Below are positions 52,498-60,826 of a stretch of 64,000 nt of DNA, piece by piece. This stretch comes from Streptomyces typhae. Lineage in GTDB: Bacteria; Actinomycetota; Actinomycetes; Streptomycetales; Streptomycetaceae. The DNA is taken from the NCBI RefSeq assembly GCF_009755605.1, contig NZ_WPNZ01000003.1, positions 186,001 through 250,000 of the forward strand. Reading direction: 5' to 3'. The number at the start of each line of letters is the position of its first letter. Position 1 is the first letter of the stretch. The notes under the pieces are model-generated. The model ran no database searches. It worked only from the letters and a program-made list of their open reading frames with translations, and was not told the origin of the DNA. The translations under genes and the position numbers were made by a program.

Positions 52498-53527
52498 TCA
52501 GCGATTGAAGTAGTCGAGCCAGGTGGTGGCGATGGCGGCGCGGTCAGCCGGACCGGCCTCGTGCATTCCGGGATCGAGAGCGCCGCGGGCGAGGGCGGCG
52601 GTGGCGGCGAGAATTTCGGCCTGTACGAGGTGGATGAACGGGCCCACGCTTGCGCCGTGCAGGAAGTTGACGGCGTTGCCGCCGTTGAGCAGGTAGAAGT
52701 AGTGGCCCGTCGTCAGGTAGCGGGTGACGTGCTCATCGATCGTGGTGCGCTCGTACACGTCGGGCAGGCCTGCGAGCTCAAGTTCGTCTTCACTGCTGGT
52801 CACCGTGGCGACGTACGCGCCGTTGCGCAGCCTGGGGAAGTCCTCGGCGCTCAGCGACAGCGCCCCCGTCGCGCACAGCACGAGTCCGGCGTCGCCGAGT
52901 CCGGCTGCGCGATCGCGGGCTACCGCGAAGCCCTGGGAGAGCGCCTGAGCGCGGCGCACAGGGTCGATGTCGTACACCGTGACTCTGACGCCCTTGGCAT
53001 GCAGTAGGCGGGCGATGCTGGACCCCAGCTTGCCGAAGCCGATCACGAGGGCGGCGCGGCCCTGCGGGATGTCGCCGCGGCCGCGCATGAGTGCCTCGGT
53101 CGAGAACACGACCGACTGCCCGACGAGGAAGTCCTCGGGATCCTTCAGGGGCGAGCGGGCCACCGAGACGACCGGACAGGGCAGCTTGTCGAGGTCGGCG
53201 TAGCGACGGTGTCCGTCTCGGTGTCCTCGACGACACCCAGGATCCGGCCCGTGAAGCGGGTGCACAGCGACTCGATCGAGGGGGGCGAAGTAGCCGCCGA
53301 CGTCGAGCAGGACGACAGGGCGGCCGGCGGCTCGCGGGGGCGTGCACGGACTTCGGTTTGGGCAGTACGGCGCGGAGTTCGGTGACGCGTGCTACGCCCC
53401 GGACGAATGCCGGGCGTTCCGGTAACAGATGCGTGATCAGGAACGCGGTGGGGCGCTCGACGGGTGTGAAGCGGGTAGCGATGCGACAGAAGAAGGCGTC
53501 GAGCCGAGCGCACTCAAAGGATTCCAT
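52498..53527 (-). pseudogene. frameshifted adenosylhomocysteinase-like NAD-binding protein gene
   Basis: Reading in three frames gives a coherent protein of about 340 residues. The start is MESFECARLDAFFCRIATRF with ITHLLPERPAFVRGVARVTE to about 53335. RPVVLLDVGGYFAP (to about 53286) is in a second frame, SIESLCTRFTGRILGVVEDT in a third, and the rest from about 53215 returns to the second frame. That rest has GHRRYADLDKLPCP, a Rossmann motif ALVIGFGKLGSSIARLLHAK, LVLCATGALSLS and NAVNFLHGAS. The plan resembles S-adenosylhomocysteine hydrolase. Two of three shifts fall at or near C/G runs, so sequencing indels are possible; otherwise it is a decayed gene. Its start overlaps the preceding gene by 14 bases. 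Confidence 0.7.
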
Positions 53528-53966
53528 GGCTTGGCTCCGTCGTCACGGTGGTTTCGGGGCGTGCGGGCTCGTCGGCGTTCTGTTCCCCCAGGGCACGGCG
53601 TAGTGCGTCGGCGTCTGTGAGGGTGCTGTCGTCCGGCAGCTCGCACCAGCCTCCGAACCAGTCGTCGGCACGGTACGGGCTGGGGGCGACCAGCCAGGAG
53701 CCCGCGGACAGCAGACGCACCGACGGGTCGCGCCACGTGCCGCTGCCGCCAATCGGAACGGCGTAGTAGAGCCGTTCGCTCGGCAGGTCGTAAAGCACAG
53801 GGCCGAGGTGCTCCTCGGTCGCGCGCAACCTCGCGAGTGCCAGAAAGCCTGGTCCGGCCGGAACCCGTACGACGTCCCATTCCTCACCTAGCGCGAGCAA
53901 GTGCAGGCCAGGGGTGTTGTCGGCGAGCGGGGCGGTGCGCAATGCCTCGCGTACGGAAGCCATCAC
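53514..53966 (-). CDS. small protein of unknown function (150 aa)
   Basis: The protein has LHLLALGEEWDVVRVPAGPG, FLALARLRATEEHLGPVLYD, LPSERLYYAVPIGGSGTWRD and VRLLSAGSWLVAPSPYRADD, then WCELPDDSTLTDADALRRAL. This layout recalls the small bifunctional-primase/polymerase-like N-terminal proteins found beside XRE-type regulators in Streptomyces, but no catalytic residues can be named, so the relation is only a guess. It is coupled by ATGA overlap to the gene upstream and overlaps the broken adenosylhomocysteinase-like gene downstream, so all belong to one operon. Confidence 0.65.
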   Translation of the reverse strand: MMASVREALRTAPLADNTPGLHLLALGEEWDVVRVPAGPGFLALARLRATEEHLGPVLYDLPSERLYYAVPIGGSGTWRDPSVRLLSAGSWLVAPSPYRADDWFGGWCELPDDSTLTDADALRRALGEQNADEPARPETTVTTEPSHGIL

Positions 53967-54373
53967 GCACCGCTCCTTTGCCGCACGATCGGGTCCGGCT
54001 CGATGGGGTGGCCGTTGCTGCGCCTCGGTGCGACGGAACGAATCACAAGGAGACGTGAGCTCAACGCCTGTATCTGCCGCTCACGCCCTGCGGCAAGATG
54101 CCCCGGTCCGAGGTGGCTGAGGGAAGGCAGGACCACCCCGTACGCGTCCGGCAGCGCGAGGACGTCCAGCAGACCAGCGAAGGCCCGCGAGTGCGCTTCG
54201 CCTGGCGTCTCCCGCTCGGTGAAAAGGCCGCACAGCGATAGCTCGTGCTGTCGACAGAACTCAGCCAGCGCTACAGCGAGCGCGGTATTCCGGGCCCCGC
54301 CGATCGTCGTGCGGCGCAAGAAGCCATGGACGTAGGGTCCGTTGACTTCGCGGCACTCCGTGATGGGTTGCAT
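53963..54373 (-). CDS. small protein, weakly resolvase-like (136 aa)
   Basis: The 136-residue protein begins MQPITECREVNGPYVHGFLR and has an alpha/beta core: TALAVALAEFCRQHELSLCG followed by LFTERE, AFAGLLDVLALPDAYGVVLP, SLSHLGPGHLAAGRERQIQA. The order resembles the N-terminal domain of serine recombinases (helix, strand, then a position asking which residue range is used), but the catalytic serine motif is missing. It may be a catalytically dead relative with a regulatory role. It is first in the minus-strand operon, divergent from the XRE-TPR regulator gene, and linked to the next gene by ATGA. Confidence 0.55.
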   Translation of the reverse strand: MQPITECREVNGPYVHGFLRRTTIGGARNTALAVALAEFCRQHELSLCGLFTERETPGEAHSRAFAGLLDVLALPDAYGVVLPSLSHLGPGHLAAGRERQIQALSSRLLVIRSVAPRRSNGHPIEPDPIVRQRSGA

Positions 54374-54419
54374 GTCTGAAGCTTCTCGTCAGCTCACCGG
54401 CCATGAAATGACCACTTGC

Positions 54420-54440
54420 TGCACTTCCGTTGCACTTCCG
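54420..54440. promoter_or_regulatory. direct repeats in the promoter of the XRE-TPR gene
   Basis: TGCACTTCCG occurs at 54420-54429 and again at 54431-54440, an 11-base period or one helical turn. The pair lies about 60 bases upstream of the XRE-TPR start and 47 bases from the divergent gene. I have seen such TTGCACTTCC pairs ahead of similar regulators, but cannot confirm it here. Confidence 0.5.
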
Positions 54441-54500
54441 CTCCGTCGTCTTCGCCGACACGCCTGCCGTGCTTCGATACGTGGCAGAGGGAGGCAGCCC

Positions 54501-55568
54501 GTGGCCAGCGTGCAGCAGTGGACCGGCCGAGAAGCCAAAGCCTTGCGCTCCGCTCTGCGCATGAGCACCCGTGCGTTCGCCGACCATCTCGGCGTCGCGC
54601 TGCGTACGGTCTGCAAGTGGGAGAAGCTGAGCGATGCCACACAGCCACGGCCCGACACCCAGGCCATTCTCGACACCGCGCTCGCTCGCGCCGACCCAGC
54701 CGTGCATGCCCGGTTCGAGGCGATGCGCTCAGGTGCCGGGCAGCACACCGGCACGCACGCCCGCTACGAGACGTGGTCCGAGGACATCGACCGCGTCATC
54801 GTCTCCCTGAGCCGTCAGAACTTCACGTTCGCCTCAAGCCTTCTGAACCGATGGCTCGGCCCGACCGACCCTCACGGACTGGACGACAAGGGCTTGTATC
54901 TCTACGGGCGTTCGCTCGTGCTCCTCGGGGACCTGCATCGCGATCAGGGAGCGGTTCTCGGCCCGTTGTCCGCTCGCCAGTCGTACATCACCGCACACAG
55001 GCTGTTCTCCGAGCTCGACATCCCACGCCGCACGGCACAGATCGAACTCTCGCTTGCAGTCATCGACGAGATGTCCGGTCGTCTCGCAGCGTCCGCGCGC
55101 CAGTACGAGCAGCTCGCCGACGACGAGCGCCTAAGTCTCCGTGACAGGGCTCGGGCTCGTTTGTGGATCGGTACGGCGCTCAGCAAGGAGGGCAACGACG
55201 AGTACGCCATGCGGGTCATGACCGCCGCCATCCGTGCGTTCGAGGATCTTGGCGAGCCTGAGGAATGGTCGGTGGCTCATCAGAAGCTTGCCCTGTCGCA
55301 CCGTGGCTCCGGGGCGCTCGCACAAGCCCTCCGATGCATCGGCATCGCTCGGCAGAGCGGTGCGGTCGACTCACCAATGCAGCGCGTGCGACTGGACACC
55401 GCGCACGGGCACATCCTTCTGTCCGACGCGGCAACGCGGAATGATGGGCTGACCGTCCTCGATCACGCGGCGCGTGTGGCCACGCAGTACGGCCTGAGTC
55501 ATCAATTGCGCAGCATCGAAGGCATCCGGCGGCCGTACGACGGCCCGTCGGCCGCCCTGTCGAGGTGA
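54501..55568 (+). CDS. XRE-type regulator with TPR-like domain
   Basis: A 355-residue protein. Residues 5-45 are a helix-turn-helix (WTGREAKALRSALRMSTRAF, ADHLGVALRTVCKWEKLSDA). The rest, from about 90, is all-helical with tetratricopeptide-like repeats (RDRARARLWIGTALSKEGND, EYAMRVMTAAIRAFEDLGEP, ALAQALRCIGIARQSGAVDS). Such proteins may sense a peptide or partner. The GTG at 54501 has GAGGGAGG about 7 bases upstream; the frame extends upstream without a ribosome site. It is divergent from the small-protein operon and probably controls it or itself through the direct repeats between them. Confidence 0.8.
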   Translation: MASVQQWTGREAKALRSALRMSTRAFADHLGVALRTVCKWEKLSDATQPRPDTQAILDTALARADPAVHARFEAMRSGAGQHTGTHARYETWSEDIDRVIVSLSRQNFTFASSLLNRWLGPTDPHGLDDKGLYLYGRSLVLLGDLHRDQGAVLGPLSARQSYITAHRLFSELDIPRRTAQIELSLAVIDEMSGRLAASARQYEQLADDERLSLRDRARARLWIGTALSKEGNDEYAMRVMTAAIRAFEDLGEPEEWSVAHQKLALSHRGSGALAQALRCIGIARQSGAVDSPMQRVRLDTAHGHILLSDAATRNDGLTVLDHAARVATQYGLSHQLRSIEGIRRPYDGPSAALSR

Positions 55569-55599
55569 GTGGCCAACGACAATGACCCGGGGAGTCCCT

Positions 55600-56274
55600 G
55601 TGCCCGACCATGGAGAGCACACGATCACCGATGTGCAATGGACCGACGCCAACCTCGTGTGGAAGTACCACCAACTGCACCACGAGCCACGGCCCTGCTC
55701 GGCAGCCATCGGCCTCGGCAGCCACGACCTGGGCGTGGCCACGGCCGCGGCCGAGCTGTACCGCGACGGCCTCTTCCCCGTGATCGTGTTCAGCGGCGGC
55801 AACAGCCCGACCACGGCGGCCCGCTTCCCGCGTGGTGAAGCGGTCCACTACCGCGAGCACGCGCTCGACCTGGGCGTACCCGACGAGGCCATCCTCCTGG
55901 AGACCGCGGCGGGCAACACCGGCGAGAACATCACGCTGTCGCGCGAGGTGCTGCGCGCGGCAGGCGTCGACGTCTCCTCGCTGCTCCTGATCTCCAAGCC
56001 GTATATGGAGCGCCGCTCGTACGCCACATGCCTCAAGCTGTGGCCCGGGGTCGAGATCGTCTGCGCCTCCGAACCGCTCACGTTCGACGACTACGTCAAG
56101 TCCATCGGCGACGAGAAGCTGGTCGTGGACATGCTGGTCGGCGACCTCCAACGGGTGATCGAGTACCCGAAGCGGGGATTCGCCCTGGAGCAGGAGGTGC
56201 CGACGGAGGTCCACGCCGCCTACGAGCGCCTCCTGCGCTCCGGGTTCGACAGCCGGCTCATCGGGTCGTCCTGA
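55600..56274 (+). CDS. YdcF family protein (DUF218)
   Basis: A 224-residue protein of the YdcF/DUF218 superfamily, a Rossmann-like fold whose members bind nucleotide-type cofactors or process envelope precursors. Features are AAIGLGSHDLGVATAAAELY, LFPVIVFSGGNSPTTAARFP, GEAVHYREHALDLGVPDEAI, LLETAAGNTGENITLSREVL and LLLISKPYMERRSYATCLKL. There is no membrane anchor, so it is the cytoplasmic type. The GTG at 55600 has GGGGAG 5 bases upstream; an ATG at 55582 would add six residues. It starts a tight operon with NUDIX, UTRA and GntR genes. The reaction is unknown. Confidence 0.82.
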   Translation: MPDHGEHTITDVQWTDANLVWKYHQLHHEPRPCSAAIGLGSHDLGVATAAAELYRDGLFPVIVFSGGNSPTTAARFPRGEAVHYREHALDLGVPDEAILLETAAGNTGENITLSREVLRAAGVDVSSLLLISKPYMERRSYATCLKLWPGVEIVCASEPLTFDDYVKSIGDEKLVVDMLVGDLQRVIEYPKRGFALEQEVPTEVHAAYERLLRSGFDSRLIGSS

Positions 56275-56275
56275 G

Positions 56276-56707
56276 GTGCCCGCCCCAACCCGCGTCGCGT
56301 TCGTCACCGTGGCTCGCGACGCCACCGGCGCGGTAGCACTGCTCAGCGCCGACTTCCCAAAACACGGCGGGGCCCACCTGTTCCTTCCCGGCGGGCGCCG
56401 CGAGGACGGAGAGAGTCCCGAGGAGTGCGCCCGGCGGGAGCTGCGCGAGGAGGCCGGGATCACCGCCGCCCGGTGGCGGGCGCTCGGCTCATATGCGATC
56501 ACCCTGGAGTCGGCCGCGCGCGTCCACCTCTACGAAGCGCGGAAGCTGACTCCCGGACCCCGGGAGCCGACCCCGTCCGAGACAAGCTTCGCACTGTCCT
56601 GGTGGCCCATGAGCGACGCCCTCACCGCCGCCGCCGCGGGACGCTTCCTCCTGCCCGCAGGACCACTCGCCCTCTTCCTTTCCTCCCCGGGAGGACACCG
56701 TGAGTGA
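56276..56707 (+). CDS. NUDIX hydrolase
   Basis: A 143-residue pyrophosphohydrolase with a perfect Nudix box: GGRREDGESPEECARREL followed by REEAGI (residues about 38-61), matching Gx5Ex7REUxEExGU. It would hydrolyse a nucleoside diphosphate linked to another group; the substrate is unknown. The GTG start is 1 base after the YdcF stop, and the end overlaps the UTRA gene by 8 bases, so the operon is tightly coupled. The intact box contrasts with the broken NUDIX gene 4 kb away. Confidence 0.87.
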   Translation: MPAPTRVAFVTVARDATGAVALLSADFPKHGGAHLFLPGGRREDGESPEECARRELREEAGITAARWRALGSYAITLESAARVHLYEARKLTPGPREPTPSETSFALSWWPMSDALTAAAAGRFLLPAGPLALFLSSPGGHRE

Positions 56708-57248
56708 CAGCACCTGGGTGAGCGTCTCGATGCCGTATCTGACGCCGCGAGGGGCGGGTCAGTCCGACGCCTGGGGCGCGGAGGCCGCTGCCCGAGGGGG
56801 CAAGGGCAGCCAGCGCATCACGCATGCCGGTGAGGTACCGGCGCCCGAGGAGGTGTCCGCCCTGCTCGGCCTAGCCGCGGGCGAGACGGTCGTCGTGCGG
56901 CGCCGTCTGATCCAACTCGACGACGCGCCGTGCGAGCTGACCGACACCTACTATCCGGCGAGCATCGCCCGCGGGACGCGTCTCGCGGAGAAGAAGAAGA
57001 TCCCCGGCGGAGCCGTGACCCTCCTCGCCCAGCTCGGGCACATCGGCGCGCGTGTCCGCGAGGACGTCACGGCCCGCATGCCCACCGCGGACGAGCGCGA
57101 AGCCCTGCTCCTCGGCCCGGACGAGCCCGTCCTGCGGCTGAGCAGGGTCACACTGGACGGTGACAACCAGCCGTTCCAGGTGGACTTGATGGTGATGCCC
57201 GCCCATCGGCAGCGGCTGCGCTACGAGATCAGGATCGGAGAGCGTTGA
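56700..57248 (+). CDS. UTRA-domain protein without a DNA-binding domain
   Basis: A 182-residue protein that starts directly with what is usually the C-terminal ligand domain of HutC-type GntR regulators. It shows WVSVSMPYLTPRGAGQSDAW, PEEVSALLGLAAGETVVVRR, CELTDTYYPASIARGTRLAE, HIGARVREDVTARMPTADER and EPVLRLSRVTLDGDNQPFQV. No helix-turn-helix precedes it. It overlaps the NUDIX gene by 8 bases and lies 2 bases before a gene for a GntR protein. It may sense a small molecule and act with that partner. Confidence 0.78.
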   Translation: MSDSTWVSVSMPYLTPRGAGQSDAWGAEAAARGGKGSQRITHAGEVPAPEEVSALLGLAAGETVVVRRRLIQLDDAPCELTDTYYPASIARGTRLAEKKKIPGGAVTLLAQLGHIGARVREDVTARMPTADEREALLLGPDEPVLRLSRVTLDGDNQPFQVDLMVMPAHRQRLRYEIRIGER

Positions 57249-57250
57249 CA

Positions 57251-57784
57251 GTGCCCGCCACCGACACCGGCTTCCCCGACAGGCGCTCACTGCACGAGCG
57301 GATCGCCTCCGATCTCCGGGACGAGATCATGAGCGGCGACCTGCCACCCGGCGCGAAGCTGCCCTCCACGAACCAGCTCAAGGCACGCTTCGAGGCGTCC
57401 AACGCCACCATTCAGAAGGCGTTGCAGCTTCTGAAGGACGAACAGCTCGTCATCGGCCGCGCCGGAGCAGCCGTCACCGTCCGCGAACACCGGCAGCAGA
57501 CGATGCGCCCCGCCTCCTACATGGCTCCGGCGGACGCGGGCAAGCCCTATCGCTGGCTCAGCGAAAACACGAAACCTGGGGTGCGGGCACGCAGCACGCT
57601 GCTGGATGTCGCGGAGCTCGAACCACCCGCCGACGTGGCGTCCGCCCTGAACCTCACCGGCGGCCTGCCCGTGCTCCGCACCCTGCGCGTCGTCCACAGC
57701 GACGACGACCGCCCCATCGAGGCGACGGTCATGGTCATGGCCGGACACCTCCACGAGTTGCAGTACGAGTTCACGGCCGAGTGA
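57251..57784 (+). CDS. GntR-family regulator (short)
   Basis: A 177-residue GntR regulator. Residues about 10-75 are the winged helix (SLHERIASDLRDEIMSGDLP, PGAKLPSTNQLKARFEASNA, TIQKALQLLKDEQLVIGRAG). The remaining 100 residues are a short UTRA-like part (ARSTLLDVAELEPPADVASA, LPVLRTLRVVHSDDDRPIEA). The GTG at 57251 has GGAGAG 8 bases upstream; a TTG at 57245 overlapping the previous stop is too close to it. It ends the YdcF/NUDIX/UTRA operon and is paired with the HTH-less UTRA protein. Confidence 0.8.
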   Translation: MPATDTGFPDRRSLHERIASDLRDEIMSGDLPPGAKLPSTNQLKARFEASNATIQKALQLLKDEQLVIGRAGAAVTVREHRQQTMRPASYMAPADAGKPYRWLSENTKPGVRARSTLLDVAELEPPADVASALNLTGGLPVLRTLRVVHSDDDRPIEATVMVMAGHLHELQYEFTAE

Positions 57785-57866
57785 CCGCCCCTACCGGCAG
57801 GGGCGGGCAACACCGAGGCACTGTGCGCTGTAGGAGCCGCGCAAGAAGGGCGGGATCACCGCCCTA

Positions 57867-57893
57867 CAGCCCGTCCGGCGCCCGAGGACGAGG
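57867..57893. repeat. Family B half-element, copy B7
   Basis: CAGCCCGTCCGGCGCCCGAG (57867-57886), continuing GACGAGGC, is a single right-hand arm. It lies between the GntR gene and the desE promoter region. The rest of the 263-base gap holds only the iron box. Confidence 0.65.
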
Positions 57894-57990
57894 CAGGAGG
57901 CCGATGGAGGGAGAGGGCAGGAGCCCCATGAGGTGGCGCTGAGGGGACGCGCCCGCTGAGGCAGGGGGGTAGCGCGCACCCGGTGGGAGG

Positions 57991-58004
57991 TTAGGTTAGC
58001 CTAA
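57991..58004. promoter_or_regulatory. iron box of desE
   Basis: TTAGGTTAGCCTAA is a shortened form of the DmdR1/IdeR iron box, 43 bases upstream of the desE start. The iron-loaded repressor should bind it and switch desE off when iron is plentiful. Confidence 0.88.
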
Positions 58005-58047
58005 GCGAAACTTCCGGCCAGGACCCCGTACGAAAGCAGAGACCCCC

Positions 58048-59088
58048 ATGCCCCAGACCCCCCGCAAGCCCTCGCGCCGCGGCATCCTCGCCGCAGGTGG
58101 CGCCCTCGGCCTCACCGCCGTTCTCGCAGCTTGCGGGGACGACAAGGGGGACAAGGGCGGCAAGGGGGGCACGAAGGACGGCGGTGCCTGGTCGTTCAAG
58201 GACGACCGGGGAGAGACGGCCAAGACCGGCTCCACGCCCAAGAACATCGTCGCGTTCACGGGCGTCGCCGCCGCGCTGTTCGACTACGGCATCGAGGTCA
58301 AGGGCGTCTTCGGCCCGACGAAGACCAAGGACGGCAAGCCGGACGTCCAGGCCGGTGACATGGACATCAGCAAGGTGACCATCCTCGGCAACGCCTGGGA
58401 CCAGTTCAACATCGAGAAGTACGTCGGGCTCCAGCCGGACGTGCTGCTCTCCACCATGTTCGACGACAAGGGGACTCTCTGGTACGTCCCGGAGGCCTCC
58501 AAGGACAAGATCCTGAAGCTCGCCCCGAGCGTCGGCATCTCGGTCTACGACCGGCAGATGACCAAGCCCCTGGAGCGGCTGCTCGCCCTCGCCGAGTCCC
58601 TCGGCGCCGATGTGAAGGCCGACAAGGTCGTCCAGGCGAAGAAGCGCTTCGAGGCCGCCGCCGAGCGGCTGCGCAAGGCCGCGAAGTCCCGGCCGGAGAT
58701 CAAGGTGCTCGTCGGCTCCGCCAGCCAGGACATCTTCTACGTCTCCGGGTCCAACCTCTCCGCCGACCTCGAGTACTTCAAGGCCCTCGGCGTGAACCTC
58801 GTCGAGCCGCCCGCGAAGACCCTGAAGGAGAGCGGGGGCTGGTTCGAGAACCTGTCCTGGGAGAACGTCGACAAGTACAAGGCCGACGTCATCATGATGG
58901 ACAACCGCACCTCCGCCCTCCAGCCCTCCGGCCTCGCCGACCAGAAGCCCACCTGGGCGAAGCTCCCCGCCGTCAAGGCCGGGCAGGTCATTCCGCGGGT
59001 CACGGAGCCGATCTTCTCGTACGACAAGTGCGCGCCGATCCTGGAGGACCTGGCCGAGGCCATCGAGAAGGCGAAGAAGGTTTCCTGA
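58048..59088 (+). CDS. desE: ferrioxamine-binding lipoprotein DesE
   Basis: A 346-residue substrate-binding lipoprotein that captures ferric desferrioxamine outside the cell for ABC import. The N-terminus has twin arginines (SRRGILAAGG) and a lipobox ending VLAAC at Cys29, then a Gly/Lys/Asp linker. The mature part is a class III helical-backbone binding protein (STPKNIVAFTGVAAALFDYG, GLQPDVLLSTMFDDKGTLWY, LVGSASQDIFYVSGSNLSAD). It stands alone behind its own iron box and is followed by a family B element and a terminator. Its cognate permease and ATPase are not in the window. Confidence 0.92.
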   Translation: MPQTPRKPSRRGILAAGGALGLTAVLAACGDDKGDKGGKGGTKDGGAWSFKDDRGETAKTGSTPKNIVAFTGVAAALFDYGIEVKGVFGPTKTKDGKPDVQAGDMDISKVTILGNAWDQFNIEKYVGLQPDVLLSTMFDDKGTLWYVPEASKDKILKLAPSVGISVYDRQMTKPLERLLALAESLGADVKADKVVQAKKRFEAAAERLRKAAKSRPEIKVLVGSASQDIFYVSGSNLSADLEYFKALGVNLVEPPAKTLKESGGWFENLSWENVDKYKADVIMMDNRTSALQPSGLADQKPTWAKLPAVKAGQVIPRVTEPIFSYDKCAPILEDLAEAIEKAKKVS

Positions 59089-59144
59089 ACCTGGACGGGG
59101 CGGGGTGAGCGGCAGCCTTGGGCGCCGCCCATCGCGGCCTCCGG

Positions 59145-59176
59145 CCTGGCTCGTCCTCCGTCGCCGGACGGGCTCC
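59145..59176. repeat. Family B half-element, copy B8
   Basis: CCTGGCTCGTCCTCCGTCGC (59146-59165), continuing CGGACGGGCTCC, is a diverged left arm of family B just after desE. Confidence 0.6.
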
Positions 59177-59184
59177 AACCACCC

Positions 59185-59224
59185 AGCGCCGCCCCGCTGC
59201 CTTCGCAGCCGGGCGGCGCTTTTC
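59185..59224 (+). terminator. desE terminator
   Basis: AGCGCCGCCC pairs with GGGCGGCGCT; inside, GCTGC pairs with GCAGC around CTTC. The stem is followed by TTTTCGC. It lies 96 bases after desE. Confidence 0.85.
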
Positions 59225-59284
59225 GCTGCCGTCCCGACCACCACAGAGCCCTTCGTGACCCCCAGGCTCAACACCAATAGAGAC

Positions 59285-59303
59285 TTAGGTTAGGCTAACC
59301 TAA
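59285..59303. promoter_or_regulatory. iron box of desABCD
   Basis: TTAGGTTAGGCTAACCTAA is a perfect 19-base palindrome, the full iron box consensus, 81 bases upstream of desA. It should place desABCD under iron repression by DmdR1. Confidence 0.95.
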
Positions 59304-59383
59304 GTTCCACGTCGCGCCCCGGGGCCTCCCCGCTGTGCCCTGCCCCGAGGCGCGACCAAGTCCCCTCACCTGGAGGACCGTTC

Positions 59384-60826
59384 ATGCGCTCGCACCTGCT
59401 CAACGACACCACCACGGAGCGCTACCGCGCCTCCGTGACCGAAGGAGTCGAGCGGGTGGCGGCCAGAATCGCCACCACCTCCCGCCCGTTCACCGGCGTC
59501 GTCGCCGACGACCTCTCCCCCCGCGTCGAGGCCGTCGACCTCGACACCCCCCTGCACGACACCGCCGCCGCCCTCGACGAACTCGACGAGCTGTACCTCC
59601 GCGACGCCGTCTACTTCCACCACCCCCGCTACCTCGCCCACCTCAACTGCCCCGTCGTCATCCCGGCCGTCCTCGGCGAGGCCGTCCTGACCGCCGTGAA
59701 CTCCTCCCTCGACACCTTCGACCAGTCCGCCGGCGGCACCCTCATCGAGCGCCGCCTCGTCGACTGGACGACCGAGCGCATCGGGCTCGGGCCCGCCGCC
59801 GACGGCGTGTTCACCTCCGGCGGCACCCAGTCCAACCTCCAGGCGCTGCTGCTCGCCCGCGAGGAGGCGAAGACCGACTCCCCCGCCCGGCTGCGCGTGC
59901 TCGCCTCCGAGGTCGGGCACTTCAGCGTGCAGAAGGCCGCCAAGATGCTCGGGCTCGGCCCTGACGCCGTCGTCGTCATCCCCACCGACCGCGACAAGCG
60001 CATGCGCGCCGCCGCGCTCGCCCACGAGCTGGCCCGCCTGGAGGAGGAGGGCCTCGTCCCCATGGCCGTCGTCGCCACCGCGGGCACCACCGACTTCGGC
60101 TCCATCGACCCGCTGCCTCAGATCGCCGACCTCTGCGCGCGGTACGGGACGTGGCTGCACGTCGACGCCGCCTACGGCTGCGGCCTGCTCGCCTCCCGCA
60201 CCCGGCGCCACCTCCTCGACGGCATCGAGCGCGCCGACTCCGTCACCGTCGACTACCACAAGTCCTTCTTCCAGCCCGTGAGTTCGTCCGCGCTGCTTGT
60301 CAGGGATGGCGCCACCCTCCGCCACGTCACCTACCACGCGGAGTACCTCAACCCCCGGCGCGCGGTGCAGGAACGCATCCCCAACCAGGTGGACAAGTCC
60401 CTGCAGACGACCCGCCGCTTCGACGCCCTGAAACTGTGGATGACGCTGCGCGTGATGGGCGCGGACGCCGTCGGCGACCTCTTCGACGAGGTCTGCGCCC
60501 TGGCCGCCGAGGGCTTCGACCTGCTCGCCGCCGACCCGCGCTTCGACGTCGTGACGCAGCCGCAGCTGTCCACGCTCGTCTTCCGGTACATACCGCGGGC
60601 CGTCACCGCCCCCGCCACCGTCGACCGCGCCAACCTGTACGCCCGCAAGGCGCTGTTCGCCTCCGGTGACGCCGTGGTCGCGGGCACCAAGGTGGGCGAC
60701 CGGCAGTACCTGAAGTTCACCCTGCTCAACCCCGAGACCACGGCCGCCGACATCGCCGCCGTCCTCGATCTGATCGCCGGCCACGCCGAGCAGTACCTGG
60801 GAGAGAACCTTGACCGCGCCAGCTGA
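59384..60826 (+). CDS. desA: lysine decarboxylase DesA
   Basis: A 480-residue PLP-dependent group II decarboxylase that makes cadaverine from lysine, the first step of desferrioxamine biosynthesis. Motifs are [60 protein letters not shown] (PLP Asp) and [20 protein letters not shown] with the Schiff-base lysine. Length is normal. It opens the desABCD operon behind a perfect iron box and overlaps desB by 17 bases. Confidence 0.95.
   Translation: MRSHLLNDTTTERYRASVTEGVERVAARIATTSRPFTGVVADDLSPRVEAVDLDTPLHDTAAALDELDELYLRDAVYFHHPRYLAHLNCPVVIPAVLGEAVLTAVNSSLDTFDQSAGGTLIERRLVDWTTERIGLGPAADGVFTSGGTQSNLQALLLAREEAKTDSPARLRVLASEVGHFSVQKAAKMLGLGPDAVVVIPTDRDKRMRAAALAHELARLEEEGLVPMAVVATAGTTDFGSIDPLPQIADLCARYGTWLHVDAAYGCGLLASRTRRHLLDGIERADSVTVDYHKSFFQPVSSSALLVRDGATLRHVTYHAEYLNPRRAVQERIPNQVDKSLQTTRRFDALKLWMTLRVMGADAVGDLFDEVCALAAEGFDLLAADPRFDVVTQPQLSTLVFRYIPRAVTAPATVDRANLYARKALFASGDAVVAGTKVGDRQYLKFTLLNPETTAADIAAVLDLIAGHAEQYLGENLDRAS

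Noticed and set aside
57245..57250. TTGACA at 57245 as a -35 for the last GntR gene
   Set aside because: It lies at the stop/start junction of a tightly coupled operon with no matching -10 before the start codon.
52018..57784. Integrative element or prophage
   Set aside because: No integrase, replication gene, tRNA target or flanking direct repeat could be found, and the resolvase-like small protein lacks a catalytic serine motif.
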